DNA from: Martinezella lusitana | Lineage (GTDB): Bacteria; Pseudomonadota; Alphaproteobacteria; Rhizobiales; Rhizobiaceae | Reading direction: 5' to 3' | Assembly: GCF_900094565.1 (NCBI RefSeq) | Contig: NZ_FMAF01000027.1 | Coordinates: 43,142 to 89,489 of the forward strand | DNA length: 46,348 nt | In this document: positions 42,889 through 46,348 of the stretch, one piece after another | Position numbering within the stretch: position 1 is the stretch's first letter | Layout of the letters: each line of letters begins with the position of its first letter | Program-made: the position numbers and the translations under genes | The notes under the pieces: model-generated | Seen by the model: the letters and a program-made list of their open reading frames with translations, nothing else | What the model was told of the DNA's origin: nothing | Database searches by the model: none

Positions 42889-45242
42889 GGAAACTGTGCG
42901 GGTACGATCTGAATGGATGGCGCGATAGCGCTGCGAGGAACTGGACCATTTTGCCGGACGGCGAGGAGCAGGAGGTTATTAGCTCTCTCATCGAAGGCGG
43001 CATTTTCGGTGTCGTGGTTGAAACTGGAGCGAAGGCCGACGGGGGCCTTGTGGGTGGTGCGCAGGCATCAATTTCTCCGCACGGCCTGGGTGCTGGTTGG
43101 GGTGTGGTCGGAGCTGCCGAGAAGCGGTTGAGGGTGACTGATCTGCTGAACGACGATCCATCCGTCCCCCACCTGACTGCAGCGCTGAAAGGGATGTCAT
43201 CCGGTGCCAGCTTTGGCATCGCCAGCCTTGATGATCATGCTGAAACCGGCGAGCTACTGCAGGAACGACTGTTGGCGGCTCTGCGCAAGGCAAAGGTCTC
43301 GACGCCGCTTCTGGTTTGGCGATCCGTGTTGGCGACATTGTTCGCTATCGAAAGGGGAACAGTTGAAGAAGGCCAGGCCGTAGGTGTGGTTTCGCACACC
43401 GGAGACGGTGTCACGGTTCAAAGGCTGCGCATTCGTCGCGAGCGTAGCCATGGAGAGACTGTCTTAGCGCCGGAGCGTCGCTCGACAGGAAAACTGATCC
43501 GTTCGGGTTGGGGATACCGGGGATTGGCGGAGTTGGCAAAGTCTGCAATTTCTAGAGTTTCGTCGGTCGACCGAACCGATCATTTGGAATGGGCACGTTC
43601 GAATGGACGCCTTGCGCTCGGATTCCAGGCAGAGCCCGAGGTGTTACGCCAAGGAAACGGAGACTGGCAGGTATTAAGGCCGCCCGACACGATCGATCAC
43701 GAGCAGATACCTCGATTGCAGGATGTGCGAGATGATGTCGCTGGGTGCGATGTGGTCTTGTTGGAAACTCTGTCCAAAGGTGCGATCAGAAAAGCATTCC
43801 ATTCAGCAGTGATACAAAGCATCGGTGGAGATGTTGTGTTACTTGCTGACAACTCGATCGCAGATGGTGCGCTTCATGCCGCGCGGCGCCTAAGCAAGCG
43901 CGATCCCATCTATTTCGATTTCCTGCCGCAGATTTCAACGATTGTGCAGCGGCGTGACGCGGTCGAAAACTTCGACCTCGTTGATTACGATGAGACGCTT
44001 CCGGCAGGTGAGATGTACCGGAGCCCGAAACCGGCAAGATTGGCCATTCAAGCGGGGCAGGATCGTTTTTCTATTTTCCTTAGAAAGGAAACTTCCGAGC
44101 TTCCGCGCAAGGCAGAAGTCAACATCGGTGTGAAAGTCGACCAGACAGTTCCCGTCGAACTTTGGGTGGAACAGAGCCCGGCGTCCGGTCGAGCAAAAAT
44201 CCTCGTTCACTCTCAGAAGTTTGGTCACCAATTCCAGGTCGACTGGGATGCCGCGACCGAACTCGAACAAAATTGGGACGCGTTGATCGAAGGGTTCCAG
44301 AGACCAGCACCGACAATACCGGGACGGCTTGTGCTCGCCTGCGGAATCGATAGTTGGAACGATAGCCCTCGCGGAGACGGGCTTTTCACGTTGCTTGAAA
44401 AGAACGTTGACCGGACTGCCGTCGATTGGACGGCACTCGCAAATCGGCTCTCGGCTCGACCTGGCGGCAAATACGCGATATCAAGTGACGGTGATGTCCC
44501 GAATGGAGTAGATGCTGTCGCGCTATCGCGCTTGGATCGACTTGTAGAACGAGCGTTAGATGAAGTCCGTCGCGGGCTGAGGGGCCAAGCTGTTGGAACC
44601 CAATCACTGCGGTTTCTGACATGGCAATTCCGCCGATGCCCGCCAGACGTCTCGGGCTGGTTGCTGGAGGCTTGGGACAAAGAAGCCCGGGGACACCCAA
44701 TTTTCACTCAAGGTGCCCACTGGAAGCTCGCTTACCAGGGGTTGGGGCGGGTCGCCAGCAACCAGCATTTTGAGCTGCAGGCAATCCACAAGGTCTTGGG
44801 CAAGCCCATAGATCAATGGAAGTGGCAGAAAGAAACCGCCGCCATGGCGTTCCTACTTTCGCGCTCTGAAACCGCGCCTCGGCTGCTTACTCGCAAAGAT
44901 GTCGAGCGGTTGACCAAACGGATTCTCCGGGAGTTCGAAGAAAATCTGGGCTCGACGTACACCAGATTCCAATACGCTCCGATGCTGCTTGTTGGCCTTC
45001 TCCGTTGGAGGGTGGTCGAGCCATTCGCGTTGGTTGAGGGGCAGGACCCTAAGGCGGATAAATTGGTTCGAGCAGTCGAGAGGACGATAGGTGATCTCAA
45101 GCACCAGGATCGTTTAAGGGCACTGGCAAAGTACGGGCGCATCCTGGAACACGTTCTTGAGGAACTACGGGGCGAGGGGTCCAACCCAGAGCTTCTGCTT
45201 GATATTTTTGGTGGGGCGGATGGGAGCGATGCCGACGAATAG
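42885..45242 (+). CDS. Actin/Hsp70-like fold protein of unknown function, operon gene 5
   Basis: A 785-aa protein beginning at the ATGA overlap with gene 4. Three elements match the order of actin/Hsp70 nucleotide-site motifs: a phosphate-1-like LCGYDLNGWRD at residues 4-14, a phosphate-2-like VGVVSHTGDGVTVQRLRI at about 166-183, and an adenosine-like GGDVVLLADNSIADGALHAA at about 314-333. Residues about 385-510 look beta-rich, perhaps a substrate-binding-like domain. The C-terminal 250 residues are helical (FQYAPMLLVGLLRWRVVEPF). No TM or signal peptide. The fold call is from motif order only; a divergent chaperone-like ATPase is my best guess. Confidence 0.7.
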   Translation: MRKLCGYDLNGWRDSAARNWTILPDGEEQEVISSLIEGGIFGVVVETGAKADGGLVGGAQASISPHGLGAGWGVVGAAEKRLRVTDLLNDDPSVPHLTAALKGMSSGASFGIASLDDHAETGELLQERLLAALRKAKVSTPLLVWRSVLATLFAIERGTVEEGQAVGVVSHTGDGVTVQRLRIRRERSHGETVLAPERRSTGKLIRSGWGYRGLAELAKSAISRVSSVDRTDHLEWARSNGRLALGFQAEPEVLRQGNGDWQVLRPPDTIDHEQIPRLQDVRDDVAGCDVVLLETLSKGAIRKAFHSAVIQSIGGDVVLLADNSIADGALHAARRLSKRDPIYFDFLPQISTIVQRRDAVENFDLVDYDETLPAGEMYRSPKPARLAIQAGQDRFSIFLRKETSELPRKAEVNIGVKVDQTVPVELWVEQSPASGRAKILVHSQKFGHQFQVDWDAATELEQNWDALIEGFQRPAPTIPGRLVLACGIDSWNDSPRGDGLFTLLEKNVDRTAVDWTALANRLSARPGGKYAISSDGDVPNGVDAVALSRLDRLVERALDEVRRGLRGQAVGTQSLRFLTWQFRRCPPDVSGWLLEAWDKEARGHPIFTQGAHWKLAYQGLGRVASNQHFELQAIHKVLGKPIDQWKWQKETAAMAFLLSRSETAPRLLTRKDVERLTKRILREFEENLGSTYTRFQYAPMLLVGLLRWRVVEPFALVEGQDPKADKLVRAVERTIGDLKHQDRLRALAKYGRILEHVLEELRGEGSNPELLLDIFGGADGSDADE

Positions 45243-45357
45243 TAGATCGCTGGTATGCGGCGTCCACGCCCCGTCGATTTTCAGTTGCGGGGATCTAAGG
45301 TTGATCTACGCGCCGTCAAATGAGCTCACCGAAGAGTACCTGACGAGCTCATTGTGA
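45229..45357 (+). CDS. Short ORF after the operon, possibly a truncated sixth gene
   Basis: ATG 45229 overlaps the end of gene 5 by 14 bp and reads 42 codons (MPTNSRSLVCGVHAPSIFSC, ending NELTEEYLTSSL). Tight overlap as elsewhere in the operon argues for translation; the small size just before IS fragments suggests a truncated gene. No homology recognised. Confidence 0.35.
   Translation: MPTNSRSLVCGVHAPSIFSCGDLRLIYAPSNELTEEYLTSSL
45319..45353 (+). terminator. Inverted repeat at the end of the operon
   Basis: AATGAGCTC (45319-45327) and GAGCTCATT (45345-45353) are perfect 9-bp arms around a 17-nt loop. No T-run follows, so an intrinsic terminator is possible but not strong. It overlaps the 3' end of the short ORF. 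45358-45576 shows no convincing gene on either strand. Confidence 0.3.
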
Positions 45358-45576
45358 GGCCTTGATGCGGGCGGTATAGGCTGGCTCAGGGCATCGATAT
45401 CTTTGGCAAGGTGAAGGGAAGCGTGGGGTTGATTGCCGTCATTCTCAAGGCGCCTCACTGATGTCAGCGGCATTAAATTAGGTACTCGAGCGAACAACAA
45501 AGGCACCGAGGCGACGACCCAAAAGACCAGCAACTAATACGGCGTCTCACTAAAATCGACTCATGGGCTGCGTATT

Positions 45577-45652
45577 CCGATGAAGCCGGCCATCGATTCC
45601 GATTTGAAGCCGGCCAGTCATTCCGATTTCATTCCGGCGGGCGTTCCGATTT
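45577..45652. mobile_element. IS21-type terminus remnant
   Basis: Repeated units of the form ATTCCGATTTGAAGCCGGCC occur four times between about 45577 and 45652 (with small variations). This is the multiple-terminal-repeat pattern of IS21-family ends, yet no istA or istB follows; the repeats run directly into an IS5-type transposase fragment. It is a truncated end. Confidence 0.65.
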
Positions 45653-46034
45653 GAAGGCGGCCATTTCTCGGACTGATCCTGGCATTCTGGCCGACGCCGG
45701 ATACCGCGGCCACAATGCGCCCCAGAGCCACAAGCTGCGGGTCTTCACCAGTGGCCAGAAGCGCCACGTGACGCCGGCCATCAAACGTCTGATGCGAAGG
45801 CGGTCAGCCGTCGAGCCCGTCATCGGGCACCTCAAGAACGAGCGCAGAATGGACCGCAACTATCTTGCCGGACAGCAGGGCGATGCCCTCAATGCCGTTC
45901 TGGCTGCCGCCGGCTACAATTTCTCGCTTCTGCTCAGGTGGTTCAGGCTACTTTTGTGCCTGCTCGTCAGGCAAACTCTCGACGCCGACAATCATGCGCC
46001 GCCACACCGAAAACGGTTCTTCACGGGCGACTAA
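45653..46034 (+). pseudogene. IS5-family transposase, C-terminal fragment
   Basis: About 125 codons ending at 46034. Visible are DPGILADAGYRGHNAP (Asp), KRLMRRRSAVEPVIGHLKNE (catalytic Glu region) and NYLAGQQGDALNAVLAAAGY, then a hydrophobic FSLLLRWFRLLLCLLV tail, typical of the C-terminus of IS4/IS5-type DDE transposases. The N-terminal two thirds are missing, cut at the IS21 terminus remnant. Confidence 0.8.
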
Positions 46035-46054
46035 GAGTCGGATTCGAAAAGCGT

Positions 46055-46348
46055 TCAACGATATCCATACCTTGCTAGCCGTCTGGTGATGAGACGAATG
46101 TGGGCGATCATGATCCACGCTTCGGCTGATGCGATCGAGCGTTCGACGTCTTTGGCCAATCTGCGGCATCTGCCAAGCCAGGCGAAGGTCCGTTCGACCA
46201 CCCATCGACGCGGCAGAACCTCGAAGCCTTTCGCCTTGTCCGAGCGCTTGATGATCTCGATCGTCCAGCGCCCGATCTTTTTCAGTCGCCGCTTCAACTT
46301 ATCGCCCGCATAGCCACCATCGGCGAAGACATGCAGCAACCATGGCCA
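46055..46348 (-). CDS. IS5 family (IS427-like) transposase, C-terminal part, cut by window edge
   Basis: The minus frame enters from the right edge (WPWLLHVFADGGYAGDKLKR) and ends at 46055. It contains the catalytic Asp in FADGGYAGDKL and the Glu in PRRWVVERTFAWLGRCRRLA followed by DVERSIASAEAWIMIAHIRL, the standard end of IS427-group IS5 OrfB. The 5' part lies outside the window. Confidence 0.88.
   Translation of the reverse strand, partial: WPWLLHVFADGGYAGDKLKRRLKKIGRWTIEIIKRSDKAKGFEVLPRRWVVERTFAWLGRCRRLAKDVERSIASAEAWIMIAHIRLITRRLARYGYR

Overview
The window looks like accessory DNA from an alphaproteobacterium of the Rhizobiales, most likely a Rhizobiaceae plasmid, island or prophage-rich region. 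The evidence is the high-GC coding style and the dense mix of IS66, IS21, IS630, IS110/IS1111, IS30 and IS5 elements. A Recombinase-In-Trio (RIT) element and many toxin-antitoxin genes point the same way. No tRNA, rRNA, CRISPR array, replication origin or housekeeping gene was seen, so the genus is inference.

Layout. 1-1243: IS630 transposase (cut by the window edge) divergent from a small HTH gene. 1336-4646: three small phage lysis-like genes, the middle one split by an IS66 copy with an 8-bp target duplication. 4795-6102: three-gene minus-strand operon (unknown 175-aa reading frame, XRE-type regulator, DUF6941-like protein). 6347-12460: an IS21 element whose istA is broken by a RIT element. 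12757-13742: small ORFs and an IS30 remnant. 13868-17529: two tandem MFS_3-type exporters. 17725-21737: DUF433/DUF5615 pair (toxin decayed), hipBA, and a second DUF433 gene followed by a decayed VapC/PIN gene. 21765-23839: PD-(D/E)XK nuclease-like gene plus small genes, its 5' end hit by an IS630 that is itself broken by an IS110/IS1111 element. 26703-27443: unknown membrane/coiled-coil protein. 27688-31624: DUF4041/T5orf172 (GIY-YIG-like) gene split by a second IS66.

32318-45242 is the most interesting part. It is a five-gene, plus-strand, tightly packed operon: (1) a large SF1 (UPF1/COG1112-like) helicase with N-terminal winged helix and C-terminal DUF559/Vsr-like nuclease domain; (2) a membrane-anchored coiled-coil protein; (3) a membrane-anchored coiled-coil protein ending in a McrB-like AAA+ ATPase; (4) a DUF2357/McrC-like protein without a visible nuclease site; (5) a 785-aa protein with actin/Hsp70-like nucleotide-binding motifs. 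Gene 1 is split by an IS21 element with a perfect 6-bp target duplication, and removing the element restores one 1051-codon frame. I recognise the individual domains, but not this five-part combination as a named system. The best guess is an McrBC/CoCoNuT-related anti-phage or anti-plasmid system, now disrupted by the IS.

Overall the region reads as a defence and toxin-antitoxin island undergoing repeated IS attack. At least four accessory genes (the 30-aa lysis-type ORF, the nuclease, DUF4041/GIY-YIG and the helicase) carry insertions with identifiable boundaries, and two toxin genes have decayed by frameshift next to intact antitoxin genes. The window closes with IS21 and IS5 fragments.
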